A stretch of 64,000 nt of DNA from Rubripirellula reticaptiva (GCF_007860175.1 NZ_SJPX01000003.1:1127380-1191379), one strand, 5' to 3'. Counted from the first letter of the stretch, positions 44,957 to 53,120 are shown. Made by a program: numbers and translations. Notes: generated from the letters alone by a model not told the origin.

Positions 44957-45433
44957 TCAGTCAAAATCGTTGGTCGTTGCGATGTCGAGATCAGTCCAAT
45001 TCACGACGCCATTATCGATGCAGCAAGAGAGTTCAACGACACTTCGGTCGTCGAATTCATCGCATTTATAGGCAGCCGAGCTATAGTCTCCACCAACGTG
45101 ATAGAAGAACGAGGCAGCCTCGGCGGTGTCGGTGTCGACACGAAGTGTGATTCCCCAGATCAACAACTCGTCGGGGCGAATCTTGCGGCCCGGTAAAAAT
45201 CTTTCGAGATGTTGTTCGGTTTGCTGAGCAATGGTTTCGCGGTTTGCGAGCCAGCCTTCAATCAGCGTCTTGAAGCAGTCAGCATACTCTGACGACATTT
45301 CGAGCGTGCCGTCGATTGTCAATGTCACGGGAGCATCTTGCAAATGTACCTTCGCCTCGAGTTCCGGGATCCAATCAGGATTGGTTACAACAAAGTCCGT
45401 CGCGTCCAGCTTCTTCCAGTTTGAGTTTGTCAT
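44957..45433 (-). CDS. Cassette gene: acidic soluble protein, unknown
   Basis: 158 residues, ATG 45433. N-terminal KKLDATDFVVTNPDWIPELE, a central helical part, then AASFFYHVGGDYSSAAYKCD. Strongly acidic, like many immunity or DUF-type cytoplasmic proteins, but no family is recognised. Confidence 0.65.
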   Translation of the reverse strand: MTNSNWKKLDATDFVVTNPDWIPELEAKVHLQDAPVTLTIDGTLEMSSEYADCFKTLIEGWLANRETIAQQTEQHLERFLPGRKIRPDELLIWGITLRVDTDTAEAASFFYHVGGDYSSAAYKCDEFDDRSVVELSCCIDNGVVNWTDLDIATTNDFD

Positions 45434-45464
45434 AACGCGGTATCAGTATCAATGGTATTCAGTC

Positions 45465-45556
45465 GGGGAACGTTGCCGATGAGCCGGTCGCCACGAAAGA
45501 TCTTCCATGTTCAAAACGCCCGATTCGGCGACGCGGATGCATCGGATGGTTCGCCG
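45465..45556 (-). repeat. attC site 20
   Basis: Left core GGGGAACG, right half GGATGCATCGGATGGTTCGC. Confidence 0.78.
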
Positions 45557-46059
45557 TCGGTCATTGGAGTCCGTGTCGCCCAAGCGAGAATTGCAACAGC
45601 GGAGATGGAGCCGCCGATGTACGTGGAGATCAGAATGTACTCAGGCGTCCAGGATAATGGGATAGCAATTGAGTTCGGTCCGTAGTCGCCGAGAAACTGC
45701 GAGGCAAGCACACAAGCGATGAAACCCACTGCACCCACGATAGCATTCAGGATCGGACCGGTTCTACGAACGGACGCGTTTAGCGTGGCAACACAAGCAT
45801 GCACAAACCAAACTGCAGTCCCCAATGCGGACGCGATCAACCACGAGTGAGTTTGGTCAATGAACGACGCTATCGTTTCAGTCGGCCCAGCGAAGAGGCA
45901 GAAGAAAAGGAATGTGCACACCAAGTATGACAAGATGAAGCAGAAGAAGTGGCAAGGTAGGTAGAAGCGTCGAACGCCTGTCGCACTGGTTCGCATGGTC
46001 GAGACGATTGTCGGTGCACTATACGCATTTCGCAATTCCATTTGTTTCGTCAATTCCAT
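45511..46059 (-). CDS. Cassette gene: four-helix membrane protein, unknown
   Basis: 182 residues from ATG 46059 (or 46041). Four membrane helices (FFCFILSYLVCTFLFFCLFA, HSWLIASALGTAVWFVHACV, ILNAIVGAVGFIACVLASQF, YILISTYIGGSISAVAILAW). The final residues SDASASPNRAF are coded by attC 20 and the stop is mid-attC. No family recognised. Confidence 0.66.
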   Translation of the reverse strand: MELTKQMELRNAYSAPTIVSTMRTSATGVRRFYLPCHFFCFILSYLVCTFLFFCLFAGPTETIASFIDQTHSWLIASALGTAVWFVHACVATLNASVRRTGPILNAIVGAVGFIACVLASQFLGDYGPNSIAIPLSWTPEYILISTYIGGSISAVAILAWATRTPMTDGEPSDASASPNRAF

Positions 46060-46070
46060 TGATTCAGTCT

Positions 46071-46161
46071 GGATAACGTTACGTATTAGCAGGTGCGCGC
46101 GAACGATTTTCCACTTCAAAAACGACCGCTCGCGGCCTCCATTGCAACCCATGATTCGCCG
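46071..46161 (-). repeat. attC site 21
   Basis: Left core GGATAACG; right half CTCCATTGCAACCCATGATT CGCC, core slightly changed (TGATTCGCCG). Confidence 0.74.
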
Positions 46162-46199
46162 TTCTTTGGGAAAATGCGAATGTAGTCGACTCTGTCAAC

Positions 46200-46664
46200 T
46201 CAATCTTGGTCAGGATCAGAATCGGTGGACAAATTCTTTGGGGCAGTCGTTCTTGGGAGCAAACGAAGCATGGACTCGACCTGCCTAAGCGCTTCTTGTG
46301 TTTCGGGGTCCGACAGCATTCTGAGCGTCTCGTTTGTCGAACGTATGGTAGATGGGAGTGACGTGACGCCGTTGATTACGTCGTCACCGATAATGTTCGA
46401 ATCGCGAATGGTTTTCTGGAAATCGTGAAACAATCGGTGCAGAAGTGATCGTTTCAGTTCGACCGTGGTCGAGCCCTCTCCTCGCGCTACGGCCTTGCCG
46501 TCGATGATCACATTGTACGATCCCGAAAACTCGAATCGAATGACTTCTTCGTTTTGATGGGGATCGATCGCAGCAATTGGCTCGTCAGCGCAAGTGGTGG
46601 GCGGGTGCAAAACCGATGCGAGAACAAGCAATCCGGAAACCATTGAAGTAGTGTATTCAGGCAT
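46200..46664 (-). CDS. Cassette gene: exported protein, unknown
   Basis: 154 residues from ATG 46664. Signal peptide (SGLLVLASVLHPPTTCADEP), beta strand region with NVIIDGKAVARGEG, then a long helical C-terminal part (TLRMLSDPETQEALRQVESM). The longer frame to 46820 crosses attC 22. No family recognised. Confidence 0.66.
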   Translation of the reverse strand: MPEYTTSMVSGLLVLASVLHPPTTCADEPIAAIDPHQNEEVIRFEFSGSYNVIIDGKAVARGEGSTTVELKRSLLHRLFHDFQKTIRDSNIIGDDVINGVTSLPSTIRSTNETLRMLSDPETQEALRQVESMLRLLPRTTAPKNLSTDSDPDQD

Positions 46665-46726
46665 TGATCGAAAATTTTCAGAACGGGGAGGGTGAATCTT
46701 GATGTGTTCGTAAATGTCTCTACGTC

Positions 46727-46816
46727 GGCGAACGTTGACGATCAGTCGGCGGCGACGGAAGATCAACCACTTCAAAACGCCCGACTTCGCCGCTCGGCTG
46801 CATCGTTTGGTTCCCC
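46727..46816 (-). repeat. attC site 22
   Basis: Left core GGCGAACG, right half GGCTGCATCGTTTGGTTCCC. Confidence 0.77.
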
Positions 46817-46822
46817 GCAACT

Positions 46823-47293
46823 TTAGAGTCTGACGTAGTGTTTCCAGACGATGTAAGTTTTGGCCTCGCCGCTGCCACGTGATACGATCAACGTAGTGGA
46901 AGTCGTTGAAGTATTGATGACGATCGTATGGAGGGCAAATGGGCGACCTTCGGAGTCGTCGGACACCAGGACGGATCGACCGTCTTTGAGTTTAGCTTTC
47001 GTCTTGTCGTCTGCGTTTTTGTCCGGGGCCAATTTTGTCTTGTAGAAGTCGAGTACCTTTTCGACCGAGTCGTCGGTTGTCATTGTGGCCTTGCATACAA
47101 GCGACTTCACAGTGCGATTGCCATCGCTGTTTACCGTGGCGGCATCCGACATCCCTGCACCGTTGAGCTTGGAATTGGGATAACTCCATTGTGAAATCGT
47201 ACCCATCAAGGTAACCGACTCGTCAGCAGTGGCCGGTTGGCTAGCGATGGAAACGCAAGCTACGGAAAACAGGATCGCGGCAATCAATCGCAT
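46823..47293 (-). CDS. Cassette gene: exported protein, unknown
   Basis: 156 residues from ATG 47293. Signal peptide (MRLIAAILFSVACVSIASQP). A helical segment in the middle (DSVEKVLDFYKTKL) followed by SVLVSDDSEGRPFALHTIVI resembles planctomycete exported proteins that contain a DFYKxKL element. Stop lies just past attC 22. No family assigned. Confidence 0.7.
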   Translation of the reverse strand: MRLIAAILFSVACVSIASQPATADESVTLMGTISQWSYPNSKLNGAGMSDAATVNSDGNRTVKSLVCKATMTTDDSVEKVLDFYKTKLAPDKNADDKTKAKLKDGRSVLVSDDSEGRPFALHTIVINTSTTSTTLIVSRGSGEAKTYIVWKHYVRL

Positions 47294-47360
47294 CGCGGAG
47301 TCTTTCGGCTGGAGGAACTTGGACATTCGTGTCGCGAATGTGCGGGGCCTGACGTCAGTC

Positions 47361-47466
47361 GGGTAACGGTAGCAATCACCGGGGGGATTGTGCGGGAGAA
47401 AGTGTCCTAACGCGCAAAAAAGTTCTGGCCGCACAAACACTTCGGTGCATTGCATGGTGATCCTCC
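47361..47466 (-). repeat. attC site 23
   Basis: Left core GGGTAACGG with arm CAATCACCGGGG; right half TTCGGTGCATTGCATGGTGA, core GGTGATCCTCC. Confidence 0.72.
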
Positions 47467-47724
47467 GATTTCTTGCTCGGCGGGAACCAGGGATCGAATC
47501 GCTTCGGGCGCAAGGTCCGCACCGTTCGGCCAGCAAACAGTCTTGCAGATCGGATCGACGGTGAATTGGGCAAAGGCGTTTGGGTCAAGCAGTGGCTCGA
47601 ATATCGGGCCAATCAATAATGGTCGCAGATCAACGGTGGCCGAGAATCCATCGTTGAAACGCAGGTGCAGGGAGAACGGCCCGGCGAGTTCGGCGTCAAG
47701 AATGTGAAGAATCGTCGGTATCAG
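47407..47724 (-). CDS. Cassette gene: DUF2442-family protein
   Basis: About 105 residues. DUF2442 is recognised by LHLRFNDGFSATVDLRPLL and the hallmark VDPICKTVCWPNGADLAPEA. There is no ATG at the domain start; CTG 47724, overlapping the stop of the DUF4160 gene, or a nearby ATT must serve. The last 25 residues (SPCNAPKCLCGQNFFAR region) come from attC 23. DUF2442 genes usually sit beside DUF4160, as here, and the pair is often discussed as toxin-antitoxin-like; the activity is not proven. Confidence 0.65.
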   Translation of the reverse strand: MIPTILHILDAELAGPFSLHLRFNDGFSATVDLRPLLIGPIFEPLLDPNAFAQFTVDPICKTVCWPNGADLAPEAIRSLVPAEQEIGGSPCNAPKCLCGQNFFAR

Positions 47725-47981
47725 TCCAGTGGGTCGATTGGTAGCAGTGGCTGTTGCGATTCGGCAAGCGCCCAGTCAGCCAGTAGTTCGTCGCGGTGGA
47801 GGCCGCACCGTTCAGCAACGAGCTTTCCAGCACGACTCGGAAGCGACCCTTCCAGTATAGCACCAGTGCAGATATCAATCACTGCTTCCAATCCACCGTA
47901 GATAGCGTGAAAGTGAGGAGGATTGTGGTCGCGATATTAGATGTAAACGGCGATGCCATAGAATTCGGATATGCGGGGCAT
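47721..47981 (-). pseudogene. DUF4160-family gene with an in-frame stop at codon 15
   Basis: ATG 47981 starts MPRISEFYGIAVYI, then TAA (47937-47939) where a Tyr or Met codon is expected. The same frame continues YRDHNPPHFHAIYGGLEAVI, then AILEGSLPSRAGKLV and LHRDELLADWALAESQ to the TGA at 47721. The rest is a complete DUF4160 protein of 86 residues. A single TAA is the only lesion, so it may be a recent mutation or a sequencing error. Downstream DUF2442 is intact. Confidence 0.72.
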
Positions 47982-48011
47982 CGCTCAGGCAGGTAGAGGA
48001 GGGAGTCAGTC

Positions 48012-48104
48012 GGCGAACGTCAGCCGTCACCGGGCCGGGAGTAAAAATTCCACCATTGAGAAACCGGCCGAAAGCCAGGCTCCGGTGCACGGGATGGTTC
48101 GTTG
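48012..48104 (-). repeat. attC site 24
   Basis: Left core GGCGAACG, arm CGTCACCGGGCCGGG; right half CCGGTGCACGGGATGGTTCG. Confidence 0.78.
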
Positions 48105-48108
48105 TCTT

Positions 48109-49278
48109 TCACAGGTCGCCAGCGCGAGACAATTGAAGTTCGTCGCAGAGTCCGTCGAGCGATGCTTCTATGTCGTCATCAGTTAAACTCTTTCTCGCTC
48201 GCTCGATTATCTTCAACGTGATCTGTTGCATGCGATCCTCAGCTGGTATTGCAGCGAACGTGTTTCGGAGTGCAATAATCAGATCTCTGGCGGAGTAGGG
48301 CTCCAACTTGCGCGTGTCGTCTATCCCAAGCAGGTCGTTTTTCCATTTCCTCGCCACGTCAGTGGAAGCCCCTCGTTCAAGCAGGGAGGCAAACGTGTCG
48401 TAATCCAGTTCCGCGATCGCAGTTATGAGTCCCGAATCAAGGTGTTCCTGCGACAGAGCCGAAGCTTTGCCCCCGCCGGGCACCGCCGAATTTGCAATCG
48501 ATTCTGGACGCACGATGATAGCATCGCCCAGCGGATCGAGAGTTGGTAAGGTCATCCCACGCCGTGAAGCAAATGACCACGTGAGAGATAACTCGAGCGA
48601 AATCCACGAACCGAAATCCGGACCGTCCTCAGCTTCACTCTTGTGGAACTGCTTAACTGCAGACTTGATCGCCGTTGCAAATACAGCGTCGTCGCGCCTC
48701 GATATAGCCTCATTCGCGGTAGAAAGTAGCCGTTCGAATCTCGTGCCCTTCTTGTCGATAAAGCTGGCCAACTGATCGTGTACGGAAAGACGTTGATGCA
48801 GCAAAGACACCAGGTAGAGACAGCAATTGAGAGACGACACGTCGTGGCGAATGCATCGAGCGACGTCCTCATCGACCCAGTTGAGAAGATGTTCGCTTGC
48901 TTTCCATCGATTTGTCCAGTCAGCAAGAAGCAGGCCGTTTGTCAGCGGCCAGTCCCAGCCCTGTACCGGCCATTCTGATTTTTTGTCCAGGAAGTACCTG
49001 TCTTCCTCACACTCTCTCCACCACGACCCGGAAAAGAACGAGATTGCGTTGTCCAACCCTGAATTTAGAACCGTATTCAATTCTGCAGTGGGGCCAAAAC
49101 CAAGATGGTCGAAGGCCGCTTGATTGACCGCCCATTGTATTTGGCTGGACTTTAATTCGGCCTTGTCTGGTCTTTCTTCCACACGCCGCAATAACTTCGT
49201 CCACTCTCGATCTCGACGCGCCACGGTGGCGTCTGGCGATTCGCCTATTTTGCGTTCAAGAATCTCGTGGCGTTTCAT
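48109..49278 (-). CDS. Cassette gene: large soluble protein, unknown
   Basis: 389 residues from ATG 49278 (TTG 49302 possible). All-helical pattern with many Trp and acidic residues, e.g. NAISFFSGSWWRECEEDRYF, and a late LISLITAIAELDYDTFASLL-like repeat with one ankyrin-like pair (LDYDTFASLLERGAS). No catalytic motif is recognised. One of the largest cassette genes; the stop lies five bases from attC 24. Confidence 0.68.
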   Translation of the reverse strand: MKRHEILERKIGESPDATVARRDREWTKLLRRVEERPDKAELKSSQIQWAVNQAAFDHLGFGPTAELNTVLNSGLDNAISFFSGSWWRECEEDRYFLDKKSEWPVQGWDWPLTNGLLLADWTNRWKASEHLLNWVDEDVARCIRHDVSSLNCCLYLVSLLHQRLSVHDQLASFIDKKGTRFERLLSTANEAISRRDDAVFATAIKSAVKQFHKSEAEDGPDFGSWISLELSLTWSFASRRGMTLPTLDPLGDAIIVRPESIANSAVPGGGKASALSQEHLDSGLITAIAELDYDTFASLLERGASTDVARKWKNDLLGIDDTRKLEPYSARDLIIALRNTFAAIPAEDRMQQITLKIIERARKSLTDDDIEASLDGLCDELQLSRAGDL

Positions 49279-49321
49279 GGCAGGAATGTGAGAATCAGTC
49301 AACGGATACCAGATCGACGAA

Positions 49322-49410
49322 CGGTAACGATGTTCGGGCGGCGGGAGTTGACTTGCAAGCAGACCAAACCGGCGACCACCGCCGCTCCGTCACAATCGCA
49401 TGGTTACCCG
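49322..49410 (-). repeat. attC site 25
   Basis: Left core CGGTAACG, right core GGTTACCC; centre GCGGCGGGAG and ACCACCGCCGCTCCG pair. Confidence 0.78.
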
Positions 49411-49856
49411 CTGTTCCGGGGTTCATTTGGGACACACATGGTAGCGTGAATGGACGCGACAGACGAAAGGAATGCGGGAGAGACGTCATGCGGTGCGTTC
49501 AGGACGATAGCAGCAAGTGAATCGTCGAGGGAAACACTAGACATCAAGGAAATTGCAGCAGATGCCACCACAGGTGACCGGCTCATGCCGGCGGAACATG
49601 CAACGAGGGTTCGTGCGCCGCTAAGGATCAGTGATCGAACGCAGTCAATCGAGACGCGGATAAGTTGCGGACAGTTCGACCCATCGTCGTGCAGAGGAAA
49701 GCGGCAATAGATGTGGTCGCGTCCAAGTTGTGCAGGTTCTTCGTTCGCAGCCAGGTCAATAACCGCTGCAATGTCATGATCATAAAGTTGTCGCAAATCG
49801 CGAGCGTTGAATGCGTCTCCGATAAACAGCAAGTTGTGGTGCGTGGCTCGGATCAA
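49404..49856 (-). CDS. Cassette gene: dual-specificity-type protein phosphatase
   Basis: 150 residues. The C-x5-R loop is CSAGMSR (Cys87, Arg93), followed by SP as in DSP/cyclin-dependent-kinase-inhibitor-type phosphatases. A general-acid Asp is likely in FPLHDDGSN. The N-terminal LFIGDAFNARDLRQL is the usual DSP entry strand. It should remove phosphate from tyrosine, serine/threonine or another phospho-substrate in the cytoplasm. Start TTG 49856. A related phosphatase lies two cassettes away. Stop lies in attC 25. Confidence 0.82.
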   Translation of the reverse strand: MIRATHHNLLFIGDAFNARDLRQLYDHDIAAVIDLAANEEPAQLGRDHIYCRFPLHDDGSNCPQLIRVSIDCVRSLILSGARTLVACSAGMSRSPVVASAAISLMSSVSLDDSLAAIVLNAPHDVSPAFLSSVASIHATMCVPNEPRNSG

Positions 49857-49886
49857 AGTTACGTCCCAGCGGCATGTACTTCAGTC

Positions 49887-49982
49887 GGATAACGTTGCGG
49901 ATCACCGGGCGACGGGCGAATCGCTCGCAAGCAGACGAGAAGACGAACCACCCGTCCTCCATTGCATGCGATGGTTATCCGC
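49887..49982 (-). repeat. attC site 26
   Basis: Canonical: left core GGATAACG, arm GGATCACCGGGCGACGGGCG; right half TTGCATGCGATGGTTATCCG. Confidence 0.85.
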
Positions 49983-50013
49983 CGTATCGGACGAGCATGA
50001 AATTTGAGCAAGG

Positions 50014-50505
50014 TCAGGCGTCCGGCACGACGAAGCTTAAGTGATGGGCGGCATGCCATTGTTGCATCAAGAGCCACTGTTCACGATTAAGTCGTCCCAG
50101 CATCGGATAGTGTGTAACAAATGGAGTGGAGGGATCCATTAAGGTTTTCGCGAGCGCGTAGAACCGGTTTGCGCAGTCGTCTTCGTCGAGATCTAGGGCG
50201 GGCTGAAGTTGCTTCGGGGCTTTGCCACGAAGCTTAGATGGTTTGCCCTTCCGCATTGTAGGCATGAACATCAGCTTCATCACTGGTCGCATTAGTGCAG
50301 GAAATGTGAATCCCGCACCGTCAATCGTCATTTGCATGGACATGTTCAGATGATCGAGTATCTGGGCGAAGCTCCATGTGCCAACCAGCTCGAAGCCGCT
50401 TTCGCGCAAGCGAACAATGTCGGCACAGGCAGCGGCCAAGTCAGGGTAGCGCAAATCCATTCGTCGTTGTGCAGTTGTCGTTACGCGTTCGGGTTTCTGG
50501 AGCAT
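50014..50505 (-). CDS. Cassette gene: DUF1569 (DinB-like four-helix) protein
   Basis: 163 residues. DUF1569 marks: FELVGTWSFAQILDHLNMSM near the N-terminus, then GKAPKQLQPALDLDEDD and the closing HYPMLGRLNREQWLLMQQWH followed by AAHHLSFV. The helices and His residues fit the DinB-like metal-binding four-helix bundle. Common in planctomycetes; function unknown. ATG 50505. Confidence 0.85.
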   Translation of the reverse strand: MLQKPERVTTTAQRRMDLRYPDLAAACADIVRLRESGFELVGTWSFAQILDHLNMSMQMTIDGAGFTFPALMRPVMKLMFMPTMRKGKPSKLRGKAPKQLQPALDLDEDDCANRFYALAKTLMDPSTPFVTHYPMLGRLNREQWLLMQQWHAAHHLSFVVPDA

Positions 50506-50547
50506 GCTTGTGAAATACGCCTGCAGTTGTTGGACGTGTTTTCAGTC

Positions 50548-50640
50548 GGATAACGTCCGGGATCAGTTGGCGGCGGGAGTTGACATTGATCTCACCAAAA
50601 ACCGCACCATCGCCGCTCCGTTGCATCTCATGAATCTGCC
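50548..50640 (-). repeat. attC site 27
   Basis: Left core GGATAACG; right half CTCCGTTGCATCTCATGAAT with core TGAATCTGCC. Confidence 0.76.
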
Positions 50641-50642
50641 TT

Positions 50643-51125
50643 CTATGGCGATGCGATTGCGGTCGGTCGCCGATGTGGCAGGTAGTTGTCGCGGCCATGA
50701 GATACCACGGTTGCGAGTAGGTTTGAGTCTACCAGCAGCGAGTGTCCCGGTACAGCGTCAAACGCTTCGGCGCAGATGAGTTGTGCGGCTTCGTTCGCAG
50801 CATATCCGCAAGCAAGCAGATAGAGCCAAAGAACCGTTGGTGACCGATTCCAGCCCGCCATGCAATGCAGGTAGATACGACCGTCGTCAGCGATCAATGA
50901 TCGATGGACCGTGTCAATCGCCTCGATGGCAATTTCCGTTGGTATCAGCGTTCGATCTTCAATGTCGATCCAAGTTACAGATCGAAAAGGACCATCCTCG
51001 GTCGTGAGTTGGCTCGATGTGTCGCTGACATTGAGTACATCGGTGACCTTTAGATCGCGGAGTTCGGCAAGACGTTCACGCGAAGCGAAACGCCCAACGT
51101 AGATGTCGTTGGTCACGCGAAACAA
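50643..51125 (-). CDS. Cassette gene: dual-specificity-type protein phosphatase
   Basis: 160 residues. Signature HCMAGWNRSPT with Cys88 and Arg94 and the preceding strand RIYLH; general acid probably in VTWIDIEDRTLIP. N-terminal VTNDIYVGRFASRERLAELR is the DSP entry pattern. Same fold as the 49.4-kb cassette but only distantly similar, so a second capture and not a copy. Start TTG 51125; stop adjoins attC 27. Confidence 0.85.
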   Translation of the reverse strand: MFRVTNDIYVGRFASRERLAELRDLKVTDVLNVSDTSSQLTTEDGPFRSVTWIDIEDRTLIPTEIAIEAIDTVHRSLIADDGRIYLHCMAGWNRSPTVLWLYLLACGYAANEAAQLICAEAFDAVPGHSLLVDSNLLATVVSHGRDNYLPHRRPTAIASP

Positions 51126-51163
51126 AATTGGTTCTCCGTTAGCAGATGAGTGAATCCTTCAAT

Positions 51164-51256
51164 GGCAGAACGACCCGCATCACGGGGTGGCGCGAGTAGA
51201 CATTGACTTCAAAACGGACTGACCACCGCCACTCCCATGCATGCGATGGTTCGCCG
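51164..51256 (-). repeat. attC site 28
   Basis: Left core GGCAGAACG, arm CGCATCACGGGGTGGCG; right half CCCATGCATGCGATGGTTCG. Confidence 0.79.
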
Positions 51257-51277
51257 CGATCGATGCGGAATGCGACT

Positions 51278-51697
51278 TCAGTGTCCAGCAACTGGCTGAC
51301 TTATTTTCCACTCGTAACCGTAGGGGTCGAGAAAAAAGAACACACGGTCTCCATAGTATTCGTCAGCAGGTTCAGCTAACACCTTCAATTTCCTTTCACG
51401 TACGAAATCATAGACACTTGCAAGATTGTCGACCTGCAAGATCATAGTGATGCCCAACCCTCGCTCGGATGCGTTGCTCTTTTCAAGTACCTCTGCGCGC
51501 TCCCTACCTGTATAGTGAGAGACGTCCAGCCGACCGAGAAATGCAACGCTATCACCATTTCGGAGGTGCGCGTGAACAATCCTCCCTGTCTGACCGGGAA
51601 TGGAAAACTCGTTACGAAATCCGAGATGTTCGTAAAAACCGATTGCAGTTTCCAGGTCATCAACGGACAGAACAGGAATCACCGATGGAATCTTCAT
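51278..51697 (-). CDS. Cassette gene: VOC (glyoxalase/bleomycin-resistance-fold) protein
   Basis: 139 residues, two beta-alpha-beta-beta-beta halves. First half VIPVLSVDDLETAIGFYEHL; second half ILQVDNLASVYDFVRERKLK ending with the FFFLDPYGYEWKISQ strand seen in bleomycin-resistance and fosfomycin-type VOC proteins. It may bind a small molecule or metal; a resistance role is possible but not shown. ATG 51697. Confidence 0.85.
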   Translation of the reverse strand: MKIPSVIPVLSVDDLETAIGFYEHLGFRNEFSIPGQTGRIVHAHLRNGDSVAFLGRLDVSHYTGRERAEVLEKSNASERGLGITMILQVDNLASVYDFVRERKLKVLAEPADEYYGDRVFFFLDPYGYEWKISQPVAGH

Positions 51698-51726
51698 GTT
51701 GAGATATACTACAGGAAGGCTACTGA

Positions 51727-51819
51727 GGCGAACGCTACGCGTAACCGGGAACGCGCGGGAAAGTCTCTAACGGTCAAACCGCTCAACTCACGTTCTCCGG
51801 TTCACGCGATGGTTACCCG
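51727..51819 (-). repeat. attC site 29
   Basis: Left core GGCGAACG, arm CGTAACCGGGAACGCGCGGG; right half CCGGTTCACGCGATGGTTAC. Confidence 0.78.
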
Positions 51820-51827
51820 CATTTGTC

Positions 51828-52064
51828 TCAATGTTCTAACTCGTTGTCCGTCGACGCAGGTGGTCTTTTGAGGAAACTGTGCAACCGAGCATAGCAGCAA
51901 TAAGATGCAAACACAAAAATCGGCATCGCCAACAACGAGATGGCGACCACCGCCACCCAGCCTATCCAGTCATTACGTTGTGTCAGCGGCAACGCTAGAC
52001 CGGCACCAACGCCAAGTAGTGCGATGGCAACAAGCCAATCTTTGGGAACGATGTAGGGTTCCAT
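51828..52064 (-). CDS. Cassette gene: two-helix membrane protein, unknown
   Basis: 78 residues, ATG 52064. Helices LVAIALLGVGAGLALPL and WVAVVAISLLAMPIFVFASY, Cys pair and a charged tail (KRPPASTDNELEH). No family recognised. Confidence 0.66.
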   Translation of the reverse strand: MEPYIVPKDWLVAIALLGVGAGLALPLTQRNDWIGWVAVVAISLLAMPIFVFASYCCYARLHSFLKRPPASTDNELEH

Positions 52065-52082
52065 TTCAGGGAAACATCAGTC

Positions 52083-52174
52083 GGGTTACGTTGGCCATAA
52101 CCTGGCGGCGACGAGAGATTCACCATTGCAAGAAAACCTGACTTCGCCGCTTCGGTTCATGGCTTGGTTACGTC
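52083..52174 (-). repeat. attC site 30
   Basis: Left core GGGTTACG, right core GGTTACGTC. Bases 52088-52151 are identical to 52753-52816 in site 31. Confidence 0.8.
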
Positions 52175-52723
52175 ATTTCGATTGACCTTGGCCAGACGCA
52201 GGCGAACGACGGCGTCCAAGTCTTCGGCTTGCCCAAGTTGCAGTGGCACATCCCAGGCCGTTGCCATTTGAACAGTTGTAAGGGCGCTCGCCAATTGTCG
52301 ATCGCCAAGCTCGATGTCGGTATACTTTTCAAATCGTCGGCCAACAACGCCTGTGGGCCGCTTACCCTCGCCTTTGTAAAATTCGCTAGCAGTCTTAATG
52401 TAGTCGTTCATCCGCTGCCGAATCGTCCGTTCGGCGTTCTGCTTCGTCCAGACGCCGGTCTTCCAGTCCGTCAGCCGAATACGATTGATTGCCTTCATCA
52501 AGGTGTCAACCTGCAGCAATTGCTGAGTCGCTTTCGCGTCCAATACGTAGGTCCCCATGACCAATGCCGATTCGGAATTGACGGCTTCAGCTTCTTCGAC
52601 GCTGACTTGTCGGAACGGTCGGGCATGCTCGGAATCTGTTTCCGACGGAGCTTGTGCTTCGACTTGGGCCGGGGCCGAGAGTGCAACGGCAAGAACTACA
52701 AGCGTCGGGATTCGGATTGTCAT
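52157..52723 (-). CDS. Cassette gene: exported helical protein, unknown
   Basis: 188 residues from ATG 52723, preceded by the strong ribosome-binding site CCGGAGG. Signal peptide (LVVLAVALSAPAQVEAQAPS). The mature part is helical and basic (LMKAINRIRLTDWKTGVWTK, RQRMNDYIKTASEFYKGEGK). The stop is in attC 30. No family recognised. A frame extending to 52825 crosses attC 31. Confidence 0.72.
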   Translation of the reverse strand: MTIRIPTLVVLAVALSAPAQVEAQAPSETDSEHARPFRQVSVEEAEAVNSESALVMGTYVLDAKATQQLLQVDTLMKAINRIRLTDWKTGVWTKQNAERTIRQRMNDYIKTASEFYKGEGKRPTGVVGRRFEKYTDIELGDRQLASALTTVQMATAWDVPLQLGQAEDLDAVVRLRLAKVNRNDVTKP

Positions 52724-52746
52724 TGAAACCTCCGGTATGAATGGTA

Positions 52747-52840
52747 GACGTAACGTTGGCCATAACCTGGCGGCGACGAGAGATTCACCATTGCAAGAAA
52801 ACCTGACTTCGCCGCTCTGGTGCACGGCATTGTTATTCGC
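52747..52840 (-). repeat. attC site 31
   Basis: Left core GACGTAACG, right core TGTTATTCGC. Shares a perfect 64-base segment with site 30. Confidence 0.8.
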
Positions 52841-52871
52841 TCTTTGGATCCATTAGTGGTTCACGCCCGTT

Positions 52872-53120
52872 TCATGCTGTTTGATCATTTGCGTAGAGCC
52901 GCAGCAGACCGCACGCCTTGCAGCGAAAGGCACGGACAGGAAGCAACTGAGATCGATCGTACTTAACGCCTGGGCCAAACTTCAGATAGTCCAAGATTGT
53001 TTTGTCGTCAGGCACTCCACGATGCCATGCGGTCTGCAGTGCAGCGCCCATCGACACGTCGGGAATGAAACCCACTTCAAGTTCACCGTCGCAATCAGCG
53101 CATCTGGATGGTTGTGTCAT
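52872..53120 (-). CDS. Cassette gene: small zinc-ribbon protein (DUF6487-like)
   Basis: 82 residues from ATG 53120. N-terminal CADCDGELEVGFIPD and C-terminal FRCKACGLLRLYA form a four-Cys zinc ribbon; the CxxC...GFIPD pattern is widespread in planctomycetes and resembles DUF6487. Soluble. The longer frame to 53594 crosses attC 32. Confidence 0.75.
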   Translation of the reverse strand: MTQPSRCADCDGELEVGFIPDVSMGAALQTAWHRGVPDDKTILDYLKFGPGVKYDRSQLLPVRAFRCKACGLLRLYANDQTA

